From Desulfuromonas sp. (GTDB lineage: Bacteria > Desulfobacterota > Desulfuromonadia > Desulfuromonadales > Desulfuromonadaceae): a DNA stretch of 64,000 nt. Location of the stretch: contig PKUE01000161.1 of NCBI GenBank assembly GCA_002869685.1, forward strand, positions 56,711 to 120,710, given 5' to 3'. The notes under the pieces are model-generated. The model was not told the origin of the DNA, did not search any database, and worked only from the letters and a program-made list of their open reading frames with translations. Shown in pieces: positions 30,665-40,864 of this stretch (positions are counted from its first letter, which is position 1; every line of letters begins with the position of its first letter). Made by a program: the position numbers and the translations under genes.

Positions 30665-31695
30665 TGAATCCCCGAGTAGCGAAATGCCTGATGTTTAAAA
30701 GCGTCAACCTGGGATAATGCCGAGATTGGCAGCAGTTTGATCTCTCCGGAAAAGACTGCGGGGATGTTCTCGCGCCGCCCCTCACAGACACATTTGATGG
30801 CTTCGGCAATGGAAACACCGCTGTCATCGTTCATGCGCATGACCGTGACGGCCAGTTGTCCGGCGGCCATGGCTTGAAGCTCTGCTTCGCCACCGCCCCA
30901 GCCGTTCAGAGTGATTGTTGTTTGTGGTGCGACGGACTGAATGGTCGAGGCCGCAGTCAGAGCAATATCGGTGGTGGTGCAGAAGATGAAATCAATGTCC
31001 GCAGCGTTGTCAAGAATCTCATGGGTGGCCCGGGAAATTTTGTCTGGAGTGTTATCGGTATAGTATTCCATCACCGGAGCGGGGGCATGGCGGCGTGTTG
31101 CCACTTGGCGAAAGCCTTCACCACGTAGGCGACTGACCTCCCCTTCGGTGCCGTAGAGAACCGCGTAGCGGGCCTGATTGCCATGCTGATCAAAGAGGTA
31201 TTCTGCCAGCAGGCGGGAGCCTTCCATGTGGTCAAACCCCGTGTAGAGCAGAGGGGGATGGGTCAACCACGCGTTTCTTTCAGTGGTCTGGTTCTGAATA
31301 ATTACAGCCGGTTTGCCGCGGTAAAGGACGCGGCCGAGCAGCTTGATGATCTGGGAGGAGTCGATGTTAATCACCAGGACATCCGGGGTCTTTTTAAGCG
31401 CTTGCGCCAACTGCTGTTCCTGAAGTTGTTCTTGACCCGGCTGGCTGGAGTAGTGGTCAAGCTGATAGGGGATCTGTAGGGCATCAAGGCGGGCAGTCAT
31501 GCTGATGAGATTGCGCCGCCAGTAATCCGATGATTGTTGGTCGGGGGAGATGACGGCAATGTGCACCGGGGTGGTGATCGCAGTGGTTAGTGCCCTTGGT
31601 GCCGCGTGTACTGTTTGGGCAAAATGATTGTATTCGTTTGCATCTGCCCTGGCGAAGAAAGAAGCTATGAGCAGGCAGACCAGCAGATATTTCAT
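30661..31695 (-). CDS. periplasmic substrate-binding protein (sugar-binding/LuxP-like fold)
   Basis: Signal peptide MKYLLVCLLIASFFARADA; HIAVISPDQQSSDYWRRNLISM...DVLVINIDSS...ARYAVLYGTEGEVSRLRGEGF; stop overlaps the GGDEF-EAL start (ATGA). Confidence 0.82.
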   Translation of the reverse strand: MKYLLVCLLIASFFARADANEYNHFAQTVHAAPRALTTAITTPVHIAVISPDQQSSDYWRRNLISMTARLDALQIPYQLDHYSSQPGQEQLQEQQLAQALKKTPDVLVINIDSSQIIKLLGRVLYRGKPAVIIQNQTTERNAWLTHPPLLYTGFDHMEGSRLLAEYLFDQHGNQARYAVLYGTEGEVSRLRGEGFRQVATRRHAPAPVMEYYTDNTPDKISRATHEILDNAADIDFIFCTTTDIALTAASTIQSVAPQTTITLNGWGGGEAELQAMAAGQLAVTVMRMNDDSGVSIAEAIKCVCEGRRENIPAVFSGEIKLLPISALSQVDAFKHQAFRYSGIQ

Positions 31696-31770
31696 CTAAT
31701 CCCTCCGTCAAATTCGCCAAATTGTAGCGCGAACGGCAAAGAAATTAAAGACAAAAAGAGTAATAGATAA

Positions 31771-31806
31771 ACAGGCCCGATCTAACGGATCGGGCCTGTT
31801 GTTTTT
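31771..31806 (-). terminator. hairpin downstream of the cytochrome gene, possibly bidirectional
   Basis: acaggcccgatc taacg gatcgggcctgt, 12-bp perfect stem; gtttttag on + strand side. Confidence 0.6.
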
Positions 31807-31823
31807 AGCCTGGATATCAATCG

Positions 31824-33338
31824 CTACTTTTCAGGTTGGCTGGCGCGCAGGAATTTGAGGTAATCACCCATCTCCTGTAGATTGCGCGCCTGTGTCCAGC
31901 GGCCATCGGCAAAGACACCATAGTCAACGCCTCCCATGGCGGTCGCAAAGCGTACCGAGTTGCCGTAGAACAGCCACTGCTCAATCCATTTCATTTCAAG
32001 AGCTTCATCAAACGGATTAGCCCCCTGAGGTAGCCCCTGAGCCAGACCTTCCTGCCAGGCCGTGCTGAGGATCTGTGTTGCCTGCAACGTCATGTGGTTG
32101 GATGTTTCGATGGAACGGTCGAGTCGTGAGAAGTGACCTTTGACCCATTGTTGGGCATGACACCCGGAACAGACCTTCTCCATACGCTCCTGGCGCTGTG
32201 CCATTTCTTCGGCCGAGATCAGAGCCGATTGGACTAACTCACCGCTCAGCTCCGTTGGCAGTGTCAGACCCGCTTTGTTGACAATTGTCGTGGTGTTGGC
32301 ACTGACGGGATGCGGATGGGCATAAGGCAGTCCGAAAATGCGCCAGGGTATGCGGTCATTCATGCGATGGGAGCGCTTTGCCAGAATTTCACCCTCACTG
32401 TTGACCAATTCACTGGCGTGGCAGGTGGCGCAGGTGGGAGCGGTAAAATCTTCGCCGACGGTCCAGGGAACGGCGGTGTAGTCCCAGTATTTATCGACCG
32501 ATTTTTGAATGTTGCCGTGAACACTGACAGAGTAGACTTTGAATGCTGGAACGTCCGGACCTTTGTGGCATTCTGCGCAGGTGTAGGGTTTGCGAGCGAC
32601 TTCGATGGAAAACTGGTGACGCATATGACAGGAGGCGCAAGCTCCTTTGCTGCCATCCGGGTTGATGCGGCCAACACCGGCGTTGGGCCAGTTGCTCAAG
32701 AGCGGAAAATCCATGTCACCCATCTGTGTTTCGCGGGTTTCCATTCCCGTGACCTGAACGATCGTGCCATGGCACGCCAAGCACGAGTCGGCATTACTCA
32801 TGTCGTCGGCACCCTCATGGTGAAAGCCAGTACCGGTGAAGGTTGCGAGGCCGTTGGTGTTGTCCACCATGACCTTGTACACCGGGTTGTCCATGAGATT
32901 GCCATAGGCCTGAGACATCAGGTTGTGGGAAAAATCCTCCACTTCAACAGGGTGGCAGCTGGCACAGTCTGTGGGGGAAACCACCGTATGGATGACAAAA
33001 CCGTTGTGTTCATAACGATCCTGTTCATGTCCTTGAGGGTTCATCGTGTGACATTCGGCACAACCAACCACGACAGATTTTAATGGGGCATCGATCTGGT
33101 CTGTAGATATTCGGCGCTCTATGGCTGGTAATGCAAGCGCCTGCTGAGGTGTTGTCTGTGCATGACGGCTTTTTTGCCAGTCGGCGACAATCCCCGGAGT
33201 GACGATGGTGTGACAGTCGAGACATTCCTGAGTCGCTGCACTGATCGCATTCTGACTGGCATGCGCGAGGCCGCCGGCGACAAAAACAATGATCAGCGCC
33301 AACACGGTTGTGGCACTTTTTTTCATGTTTGGTGACAT
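31824..33338 (-). CDS. octaheme c-type cytochrome, HAO-like family
   Basis: Eight CXXCH motifs (CLDCH, CAECH, CASCH, CLACH, CASCH, CAECH, CATCH, CSGCH); signal peptide; aggagg SD before the ATG at 33338. Confidence 0.88.
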   Translation of the reverse strand: MSPNMKKSATTVLALIIVFVAGGLAHASQNAISAATQECLDCHTIVTPGIVADWQKSRHAQTTPQQALALPAIERRISTDQIDAPLKSVVVGCAECHTMNPQGHEQDRYEHNGFVIHTVVSPTDCASCHPVEVEDFSHNLMSQAYGNLMDNPVYKVMVDNTNGLATFTGTGFHHEGADDMSNADSCLACHGTIVQVTGMETRETQMGDMDFPLLSNWPNAGVGRINPDGSKGACASCHMRHQFSIEVARKPYTCAECHKGPDVPAFKVYSVSVHGNIQKSVDKYWDYTAVPWTVGEDFTAPTCATCHASELVNSEGEILAKRSHRMNDRIPWRIFGLPYAHPHPVSANTTTIVNKAGLTLPTELSGELVQSALISAEEMAQRQERMEKVCSGCHAQQWVKGHFSRLDRSIETSNHMTLQATQILSTAWQEGLAQGLPQGANPFDEALEMKWIEQWLFYGNSVRFATAMGGVDYGVFADGRWTQARNLQEMGDYLKFLRASQPEK

Positions 33339-33556
33339 GGTTCCCTCCTGGATGAAACTTGATTAAAATAAGCAAACCAAATGGCTTGCCAATGCGGGTG
33401 TTTTTTAATATAGCAGTCAGCAATGAACTGCGGAAAGTCATTTTTGCGATTTTATCCCTTTTGTTGGGACTGTTTTTCCAGTTGTTAAACGGTGTGTCAC
33501 TGCTATTATTAGAGCATCCCGAGTTTAAAACCTTTTGAGCGGAGTTCCGTCTGCCT

Positions 33557-35755
33557 ATGCTTGACTTTTTTCGCCGTCGAATTTCATTGAAGGTTGTTAT
33601 TCCCTTAATCGCAGTTTTGGTTATTCTAATGATTGCGTTCGGGGTGTATTTTGTCCGTGAACGTACCCGGGCCGTGGAATCTCTTCTCTTCACCAAAGCG
33701 CGCAATGTTGTGTTGGTGGGGGCCATGTCCATGGAAAAAATTCTCAATGATGCTTTGCATCATCGTGATTTGAGCCGCGAAGAACTGTTTGATACCAACT
33801 ATCAGAAAATTACCGACGGCCCGTTGGCCGGGACCGTGCCACCCAAATACCACACGCGTTCAGATCGGTTTATTGATAACGAGATCCAGGAACTGATTGA
33901 TCGTTTTGCCGATGGTGATCCGTCGGTGGTTTTTGCCATTCTGGTCGATCGCAATGGCTATGTCCCGACGCATAACTCCCGTTATTCGCAACCGCTTACC
34001 GGCGATCTTCATTTTGATCGCAATAATAATCGGACGAAACGGATCTTTGATGATCCAGTTGGACTAAATGCGGCGCGTTATAGGGGGAGTGCCGAAGAGC
34101 CGGTGTTGCGCCAGGTGTATCGACGTGATACCGGCGAAGTGATGTGGGATATCTCTGCGCCGGTGATCGTCGATGGTGAGCATTGGGGCGCGTTCCGAAT
34201 CGGTTTGCTGTTGGCGGAAACGGAGCACTCAATTGTTCATATGCGCCAGACGATTACCGGATCAATGTTTATTCTGCTGTTGGTTGCATCGATTACCATT
34301 GTTCTGGTGGTCCGGCGTATTTTGAGACCGCTGGTGAATATGACCCGCCGGGTTGAGTTGATTGCCGATGGTAAGATTGAAGAGGGGCTGACGGTCGATT
34401 CTATCGACGAGATCGGTACGCTGGTCAATGCCTTTAACCGGATGGCCGGACAGTTGCGTCAGACAACGGTATCACGGGATTACTACGACTGTATTGTCGA
34501 GTCCATGCGTGAGGCGTTGATGATTATTTCACGCGACGGGTTGATTCGCAGTGCCAATCAGTCGACCTGTAATCTGTTGGGGTACACCAGCAATGAGTTG
34601 ATTGATCAGCCGGTGGAGCAGATCCTGCCGGCAGAGTGGCGCGAAAAGCCCTTTGATATTGAGGATTACAGCAAACCGATGTTGTTGATCGACAAAAGGG
34701 ATCGGGGGTGTTTCATTCTGGTGGGACGCAACGAAAAAGAGATTTCAGTGTCTTTATCGAGTTCTCCCATGTTTGATGAAGGGGGCCAGGTTCAATCGCT
34801 GGTGTGGGTAGCTCAGGATATTTCACAGCGGCGGGAGATGGAGAAACGGCTGCAACAGGCATTTGAGGAGTCCTGGTCCATGGCGGAGAGTTTAGAAGAG
34901 CAGAACAATGAACTGTCCAAGAGCCAGCAGGAACTGGAAAAAGCGTATGCCGATTTGAAGGCTTCTCAACTGTTGATTCTACAGCAGGAAAAAATGGCCT
35001 CGGTAGGGGTGTTGGCCGCCGGAATGGCTCACGAGGTCAACAATCCGATTGGTTTTATTAACAGCAATCTTGGTTCGTTGGGCAAATATATGGATAAACT
35101 GCTGTCTTATATTGAGGCACAGGAAAAGGCTTTAAAAGACTTGCCCGATGATGAAGAAAAACAGAAAATTGTGCAGTTACGCAAGAAGTTGAAGCTCGAT
35201 TTCCTTATAGAGGATTGCCGCGAATTGATTGCTGAATCGCTTAGTGGCGCAGAGCGGGTGCGTAAAATTGTACAAAGCCTGAAAACCTTTTCGCGCACGG
35301 ATCAAGCGGAAGAGGCGATGGTTGATCTGAACGATTGTATTGAGAGCACCATCAACATTATCTGGAATGAGCTTAAATATAAAGTGGACTTACATCGCGA
35401 TTACGGCGAATTGCCTCTGACCCAATGTTATGCGCAAAAACTCAATCAGGTGTTTATGAACTTGTTGGTCAATGCTGCACATGCCATTGAGAAAAAAGGG
35501 GAAATCACCATTAAAACACGCCATGAAGGAGTGAAAATCCGTATCTGGATCACCGATACCGGTTGCGGAATCCCGGAGGAAAATCTCAAGAAAATCTTCG
35601 AACCGTTCTTTACCACCAAGGAAGTTGGCAAGGGGACCGGCCTGGGGATGAGTATCGCCTACGAGATCATCGAGCAACATGAGGGTAAAATTTACGTGAC
35701 CAGCGAAGTGGGCAAGGGAACAACATTCATGATCGAGTTGCCCGTCGTGGAGTAG
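33557..35755 (+). CDS. sensor histidine kinase (periplasmic sensor, HAMP, PAS, HisKA, HATPase_c)
   Basis: [21 protein letters not shown]-box, [49 protein letters not shown]. Confidence 0.95.
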   Translation: MLDFFRRRISLKVVIPLIAVLVILMIAFGVYFVRERTRAVESLLFTKARNVVLVGAMSMEKILNDALHHRDLSREELFDTNYQKITDGPLAGTVPPKYHTRSDRFIDNEIQELIDRFADGDPSVVFAILVDRNGYVPTHNSRYSQPLTGDLHFDRNNNRTKRIFDDPVGLNAARYRGSAEEPVLRQVYRRDTGEVMWDISAPVIVDGEHWGAFRIGLLLAETEHSIVHMRQTITGSMFILLLVASITIVLVVRRILRPLVNMTRRVELIADGKIEEGLTVDSIDEIGTLVNAFNRMAGQLRQTTVSRDYYDCIVESMREALMIISRDGLIRSANQSTCNLLGYTSNELIDQPVEQILPAEWREKPFDIEDYSKPMLLIDKRDRGCFILVGRNEKEISVSLSSSPMFDEGGQVQSLVWVAQDISQRREMEKRLQQAFEESWSMAESLEEQNNELSKSQQELEKAYADLKASQLLILQQEKMASVGVLAAGMAHEVNNPIGFINSNLGSLGKYMDKLLSYIEAQEKALKDLPDDEEKQKIVQLRKKLKLDFLIEDCRELIAESLSGAERVRKIVQSLKTFSRTDQAEEAMVDLNDCIESTINIIWNELKYKVDLHRDYGELPLTQCYAQKLNQVFMNLLVNAAHAIEKKGEITIKTRHEGVKIRIWITDTGCGIPEENLKKIFEPFFTTKEVGKGTGLGMSIAYEIIEQHEGKIYVTSEVGKGTTFMIELPVVE

Positions 35756-35776
35756 AGGTCAGGTCCTCAGAGACGT

Positions 35777-35816
35777 AAAAAGCCGGATCGGGGAGGCATC
35801 CGATCCGGCTTTTTTA
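35777..35816 (+). terminator. intrinsic terminator after the histidine kinase
   Basis: aaaaagccggatcgg ggaggcat ccgatccggctttttta. Confidence 0.85.
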
Positions 35817-35937
35817 TTGTTCTAGTAGGAAGAAAGGAGATCAAACCCTGCCTGCCACAACAGGTTTTGATGGTTATGACTCTAGCAATCACTGGCAATA
35901 AAAAACACCGTACATCGCGCATTTATCAGATTGATAT

Positions 35938-35981
35938 GTCACAGAGGCTAACTGTGCATTTGCACAGTTAGCCTCTGTGAC
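35938..35981. repeat. perfect 21-bp inverted repeat with 2-nt spacer
   Basis: gtcacagaggctaactgtgca tt tgcacagttagcctctgtgac. Confidence 0.97.
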
Positions 35982-35990
35982 GGGGTTACG

Positions 35991-37538
35991 TCAGTCGTTA
36001 GTGCGTGCCTGGACCACTTGGGCGGCTAGGGCTTTTTTCGCAGAATTCGTTGCAATTGGACCGACTCCGGTGACCACCTGGCGCTGTTCATCCTGTCTGA
36101 GTACGCCGGGAACATTGACTGACACCCGGCGCAAGCGACCGCTGTTGTCAAGAAACTGCAAGGTTGTCACAATGTTAGTTACGCTCAAGCCGCTGTTGTT
36201 TTGGACCAATATCACCACGTACCCGCCCCGGTCCAGTGCCAGCGACACCGGCAGATATTTGTGGGGATTCTCCACCATGTCGAGGCGGATATAAGCTTGG
36301 CGTGCTTGTTGGCCAACGGCCGAGTTGGATTGGGCTGCAGAGGCAAACAGCTGTTTTGCGCGAAGGGTGTCCCCCTGGTCTAGAGCGAATTGGCCCAATG
36401 CCTCTTGAGCCGGAGCGTTAGGCAGAAACGCATTGCTTTTCTCCAGGTCCACTTTTGCCTGACTGGTGTCGCCAAGCTGTTTCTTTGCCAGTCCGCGTTG
36501 CAGGTAGTAGTGGAAATACTGGCTGTCTCGGGCAATGGCCCGATCATAATTAATGACGGCGTCATCATAACGTTGTTGTTTAAAACGGATATCACCGCGC
36601 AGCGAGTGGAAGAGTGGCTCGCCGGGTTGTAATCGTAGGGCTTTGTCCGCTAGAGCCAGAGCCAGGTCAGTATCTCCCTGTTGCAGGGCATTACGTCCTT
36701 CGTCATAGGCCTGATACGCCTCGCGGTCTGCGAGTAAAGGGGCTAACGACTGGCGGTAGCGTTCCGTTCCCAACTCGCCACCTGCTGGGAGCGTGGCTGC
36801 GGTCTGGCGGTTGGCATCGACGCGCTCCTGAGAGGGGGGGTGACTGGCAAAAAGTCCCGTCAGCCAGTTACTTTCCCGCCCCTGCGACAAACGGACAAAC
36901 GTCTGTTGCAGTCCGATCGCCGCCGCTGGGTCATAACCGGCTCGCGACATATACTGCATGCCGTAATAGTCGGACTCCCGTTCCGCATCCCGGCCATACT
37001 TCTGATTTACCAGTTGAGCGGCAATTCCGGCACCGCTGGTGGCCAGTGCCGAGTATTCACTGTTCTGTGATGCCATGGTTGCTGCAAGTACCGCTCCCTG
37101 CAGGAGCATACCGCGTTCCATCCCCTTTGCACCATGTCTGGCCGCAGCGTGAACAATTTCATGACCGAGTACCGCCGCCAGTTCCGCTTCGTTGTTGAGT
37201 TCCATCAGCAGCCCCCTGTTGATGGCAATTTTTCCGCCGGGAAGCGCCCAGGCATTGGGAGTGGAGTCGTTGACAACCGTGAATTCATAGGGCAACTGGC
37301 GATCACTGACTGCCGCCAGTCGTTGGCCGACCTGACGAACATACTGATTGACCTGTGGATGTGCCGTATAGTCTCCCCCCTGCATTTGACGGCTCGGGCC
37401 GTAGTTCTCGGCACCGGTACTTATTTCGGTACTTTCACCGACAAAGGCAAATTCGTTTTTTCCGGTGACCGGATTGACGGCACAGCCGCTCAGGATCAGC
37501 AATAGAAGAAGAGAAACAGCGAAAGATAAGCGCATCAT
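35991..37538 (-). CDS. M48 family metalloprotease with TPR-like C-terminus (BepA/YfgC-like lipoprotein)
   Basis: Lipobox LILSGC; ELAAVLGHEIVHAAARHGAKGMERG (HEXXH); C-terminal TPR-like repeats. Confidence 0.92.
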   Translation of the reverse strand: MMRLSFAVSLLLLLILSGCAVNPVTGKNEFAFVGESTEISTGAENYGPSRQMQGGDYTAHPQVNQYVRQVGQRLAAVSDRQLPYEFTVVNDSTPNAWALPGGKIAINRGLLMELNNEAELAAVLGHEIVHAAARHGAKGMERGMLLQGAVLAATMASQNSEYSALATSGAGIAAQLVNQKYGRDAERESDYYGMQYMSRAGYDPAAAIGLQQTFVRLSQGRESNWLTGLFASHPPSQERVDANRQTAATLPAGGELGTERYRQSLAPLLADREAYQAYDEGRNALQQGDTDLALALADKALRLQPGEPLFHSLRGDIRFKQQRYDDAVINYDRAIARDSQYFHYYLQRGLAKKQLGDTSQAKVDLEKSNAFLPNAPAQEALGQFALDQGDTLRAKQLFASAAQSNSAVGQQARQAYIRLDMVENPHKYLPVSLALDRGGYVVILVQNNSGLSVTNIVTTLQFLDNSGRLRRVSVNVPGVLRQDEQRQVVTGVGPIATNSAKKALAAQVVQARTND

Positions 37539-37711
37539 ACTGTATTCCTTTATGTTTAATCTGAAATTATTATTAGGCGAAATGCCGAATCCATCTCGAC
37601 AAAATGATCTGCGATTGTTACAACAGAGTCATTCTGTAATGTCTTCTAATTTTTAAACAAACCCGGCAGTGAGTCAAGTGGCACCGTGGGAATAATCCTG
37701 GGAGGAAAACA

Positions 37712-38437
37712 ATGCGCAGCAGTAATCCGATTTTACGGGAAAAGGCATTTAGTGTAGCGGCGAGTGGCGAGGTTATGACCATGCAAGGGACCGTGAACAA
37801 GGCGGTTGCATTGCTGGCGCTCCTGGTCATTGGCGGAGCCTGGACCTGGAACCTGTTCTATCATCAGGGGATTGAGGCGATGACCCCCTGGCTGCTGGGT
37901 GGATTTGGCGGGGCCTTTGTTCTTGTCCTGCTGATCAGTTTCATGCCTCGGCTCAGCCCGCTGCTGGCCCCGGTTTATGCCGTACTGGAAGGGTTTCTTC
38001 TCGGTGGCCTTTCCGCATTGCTTGAACAGCGTTACCCCGGTGTGGTGGTTCAGGCCGTAGGATTGACGGTTGGGGTGTTTTTCAGCTTGCTGGTGGCTTA
38101 TAAGTTGCGTCTGGTCCAGGCTACGGCCAAGTTTCGCTACGGCGTCATCGCGGCAACCGGTGGTGTCATGCTGATCTATCTCGTGACAATGATCGGTCGT
38201 TTTTTTGGCTGGTACATGCCGTACATTCACGATTCGGGTCCGATTGGCATCGGTTTCAGCTTAATTGTCGTGGTGATTGCCGCTCTGAATCTGGTTCTCG
38301 ACTTCGATTTCATCGAGCATGGTGCCGGGCGAGTGGATAAATACATGGAGTGGTATGCCGCATTTGGCTTGATTGTGACCCTGGCCTGGTTATATCTGGA
38401 GATTTTACGCTTATTATCAAAATTGCGCAGTCGCTAA
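37712..38437 (+). CDS. Bax inhibitor-1/YccA family membrane protein
   Basis: SSNPILREKAF...MTMQGTVNKAVALLALLVIGGAWTW; multi-TM; GRVDKYMEWYAAFGLIVTLAWLYLEILRLL. Confidence 0.92.
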   Translation: MRSSNPILREKAFSVAASGEVMTMQGTVNKAVALLALLVIGGAWTWNLFYHQGIEAMTPWLLGGFGGAFVLVLLISFMPRLSPLLAPVYAVLEGFLLGGLSALLEQRYPGVVVQAVGLTVGVFFSLLVAYKLRLVQATAKFRYGVIAATGGVMLIYLVTMIGRFFGWYMPYIHDSGPIGIGFSLIVVVIAALNLVLDFDFIEHGAGRVDKYMEWYAAFGLIVTLAWLYLEILRLLSKLRSR

Positions 38438-38575
38438 TTTTTTCTTCAGTAATTATTAAATGATTGCGCCGAGTTGGCGATTTTTAGCGATAACACCCTT
38501 TGACAGCACCGTTTTGAGTGGGTATTCTGTTACTGTAAAGACAGCGGCGACGACGTTTGCTGTCAGGAGGTGACG

Positions 38576-38770
38576 ATGGATATTAATGCGACAAGCAATG
38601 CAACGGGTGGTTTGGCAATTCTTGATCGGGCAAACGATCAGCCCAAGTTGGCTCTCGAGGTTCTGGAAAAATCGATTGAGGGAACCAGCCAGATGAAAGT
38701 GGATGAAGCCGCTCAAGCTGAGATGGCGGCATTTACCGGAAAAGGCCAACGCATCAATATTACGGTATGA
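38576..38770 (+). CDS. small protein, possibly YjfB-like
   Basis: 64-aa ORF with strong SD (caggagg) at 38564-38570 and a following intrinsic terminator. Confidence 0.6.
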   Translation: MDINATSNATGGLAILDRANDQPKLALEVLEKSIEGTSQMKVDEAAQAEMAAFTGKGQRINITV

Positions 38771-38792
38771 CAAAAAACAAGCTATGACATCT

Positions 38793-38825
38793 AAAGCCCC
38801 GCACCCCAGTGCGGGGCTTTTTTTA
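38793..38825 (+). terminator. intrinsic terminator
   Basis: aaagccccgcac ccca gtgcggggcttttttt. Confidence 0.85.
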
Positions 38826-38931
38826 TGTCCCATTCGGAGAATTCTGAAGAAGGGGTTGTGATCGCCAGTCTATATTTGTTTTAATGTTTTATTGCATGTG
38901 CTTTTCACTCTGACGACAGGATGTCCGATCC

Positions 38932-40755
38932 ATGAAACATTCTTCTCTGTTCAACACAATCCAGCTTTGGCTTAAAGCGCACCATGGTGGGACCGGGTTT
39001 CGTCTGCTGCTTCTTTCTGCTCTGGTTGGTGTGGTTGCCGGGAGTGGCGCTGTGGCATTTTATTTTGCGACCAACGCGGTGGATCATCATCTGCTCGGTT
39101 TGGTTGGTGCCTACCATCCTCCGAAAGAGGGCAGTGGTTCCATGGCGCTGATCCCCCAGGTCGATTCACTGCAGATGAATGTATCGTGGCTGCTTTATCT
39201 GTTGCCGATGGTCGGTGGTTTGATCAGCGGATTTCTGGTGTATCGCTACGCACCGGAAGCAGAAGGGCATGGCACCGATGGCGCGCTCGAAGCGTTTCAC
39301 CAACGGGGAGGTCTGATCCGCGGGCGTGTTCCTATCGTTAAAACCCTGGCGTCCATTGCAACTATCGGCACCGGAGGATCTGCCGGGCGTGAAGGGCCTA
39401 TCGCTCAGATTGGTGCCGGGTTCGGTTCTTTTGTCGCCACCCGCCTTGGCTTGAGTGTGTCCACCCGCAGAATTCTGTTACTGGCCGGAATGGCCGGCGG
39501 TGTCGGAGCAACTTTTCGCTCACCTCTCGGGGGAGCGTTGTTTGCCGTTGAAGTGTTATACCGAGACCCGGAATTTGAACATGAGGGTCTGATCCCTGCC
39601 ATTATCTCATCGATCACCGCCTATTCTCTGTTTGGCGCCGTGACCGGATGGGAACCCCTGTTGGCGACACCCCATTTTCGTTTTGATCATCCCGCTGAAC
39701 TGGGATTGTATCTTGTGTTGGGTCTGGTGTGTGCCGCTTTTGGGGTTTTCTATGTCAAAGTTTTTTATACAACACGTGATTATTTTAAAGCTCTGAAGGT
39801 GCCTGCCTGGCTGAAGCCAGCGTTAGGAGGTTTGCTGCTCGGGCTTCTGGCCATGGCCGTTCCTCAGGTGTTGGGTTCCGGTTATGGCTGGGTTCAAGCT
39901 GCTCTGTACGGGAAAATGGCATTGTGGGTAATGTTGACAGTGGCCCTGGCCAAAATCGTTGCAACCAGCCTGACCATCTCATCGGGAGGCTCCGGCGGTG
40001 TGTTTGCACCCAGTCTGGTGATTGGCGCGATGCTGGGAGGGGCGTTCGGTGCTCTGGCGCAACAACTGTTTCCCACCTTAACCCAGGATCCTCAAGCCTA
40101 TGTGCTGGTTGGGATGGCCGGGTTTTTCGCCGGAGTGGCCAACGCGCCGATTGCAACGTTGATTATGGTCAGCGAACTGACGGGCAATTACGGTCTGCTG
40201 GCTCCGTTGATGTTGGTCTGTGTGGTGGCGATGATTGCGTTACGCCGTACCGGGATCTATGAAAAACAGGTGATCGGACGCAGTGACTCACCGGCGCACT
40301 TCGGTGATTTTGTCATTGATGTGCTTGAAGGAGTGCGGGTGACGGCACTGGTTGAAAAAGGGCGCAAGGCTACATTGATTCCAGCAGGGATGCCGTTACC
40401 GGAAATCCTGCATAAAATTTCTTCGGCCAAGAGTGCCTATTTTCCGGTGGTGGATGAAGAGCAACGGATGGTGGGGATTTTCTCCCTCAACGATATTCGC
40501 AGAATTCTCAACGAGGAGATTCCACCGGGGTTGGTGGTTGCAGGGGATATTGCAACCCGCCAGGTGATCTACACCACACCGGATGAGCATTTGCCTGAAG
40601 TGATGAAGAAAATCACAGCACGCAACCTGGAGGAGATACCGGTAGTTCAACCCGATCAGCCTGATCAGGTGCTCTATATGTTGTCACGGCAGGCGGTGTT
40701 AGCTTATTACGCTGAACAGGTGGAGAAAACACGCGGATTGTATTCTCAATCCTGA
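38932..40755 (+). CDS. ClC-family chloride channel/transporter with C-terminal CBS domains
   Basis: GTGGSAGREGPIAQIGAGFGS, GGSGGVFAPSLVIGAMLGGAFG, C-terminal tandem CBS pattern. Confidence 0.94.
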   Translation: MKHSSLFNTIQLWLKAHHGGTGFRLLLLSALVGVVAGSGAVAFYFATNAVDHHLLGLVGAYHPPKEGSGSMALIPQVDSLQMNVSWLLYLLPMVGGLISGFLVYRYAPEAEGHGTDGALEAFHQRGGLIRGRVPIVKTLASIATIGTGGSAGREGPIAQIGAGFGSFVATRLGLSVSTRRILLLAGMAGGVGATFRSPLGGALFAVEVLYRDPEFEHEGLIPAIISSITAYSLFGAVTGWEPLLATPHFRFDHPAELGLYLVLGLVCAAFGVFYVKVFYTTRDYFKALKVPAWLKPALGGLLLGLLAMAVPQVLGSGYGWVQAALYGKMALWVMLTVALAKIVATSLTISSGGSGGVFAPSLVIGAMLGGAFGALAQQLFPTLTQDPQAYVLVGMAGFFAGVANAPIATLIMVSELTGNYGLLAPLMLVCVVAMIALRRTGIYEKQVIGRSDSPAHFGDFVIDVLEGVRVTALVEKGRKATLIPAGMPLPEILHKISSAKSAYFPVVDEEQRMVGIFSLNDIRRILNEEIPPGLVVAGDIATRQVIYTTPDEHLPEVMKKITARNLEEIPVVQPDQPDQVLYMLSRQAVLAYYAEQVEKTRGLYSQS

Positions 40756-40800
40756 TCGTGGTTAGCGGTGGTTTTAGCCCCGCAGGTGAGTGTTAAAGAT

Positions 40801-40840
40801 CAAAAAGCCCCTCCAGAATCTCTTCAGGAGGGGCTTTTTG
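40801..40840. terminator. bidirectional terminator between the convergent ClC and thiC genes
   Basis: caaaaagcccctccagaatctcttcaggaggggctttttg. Confidence 0.8.
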
Positions 40841-40864
40841 ATTGATTTAAGCGAGCTGTTGGCG

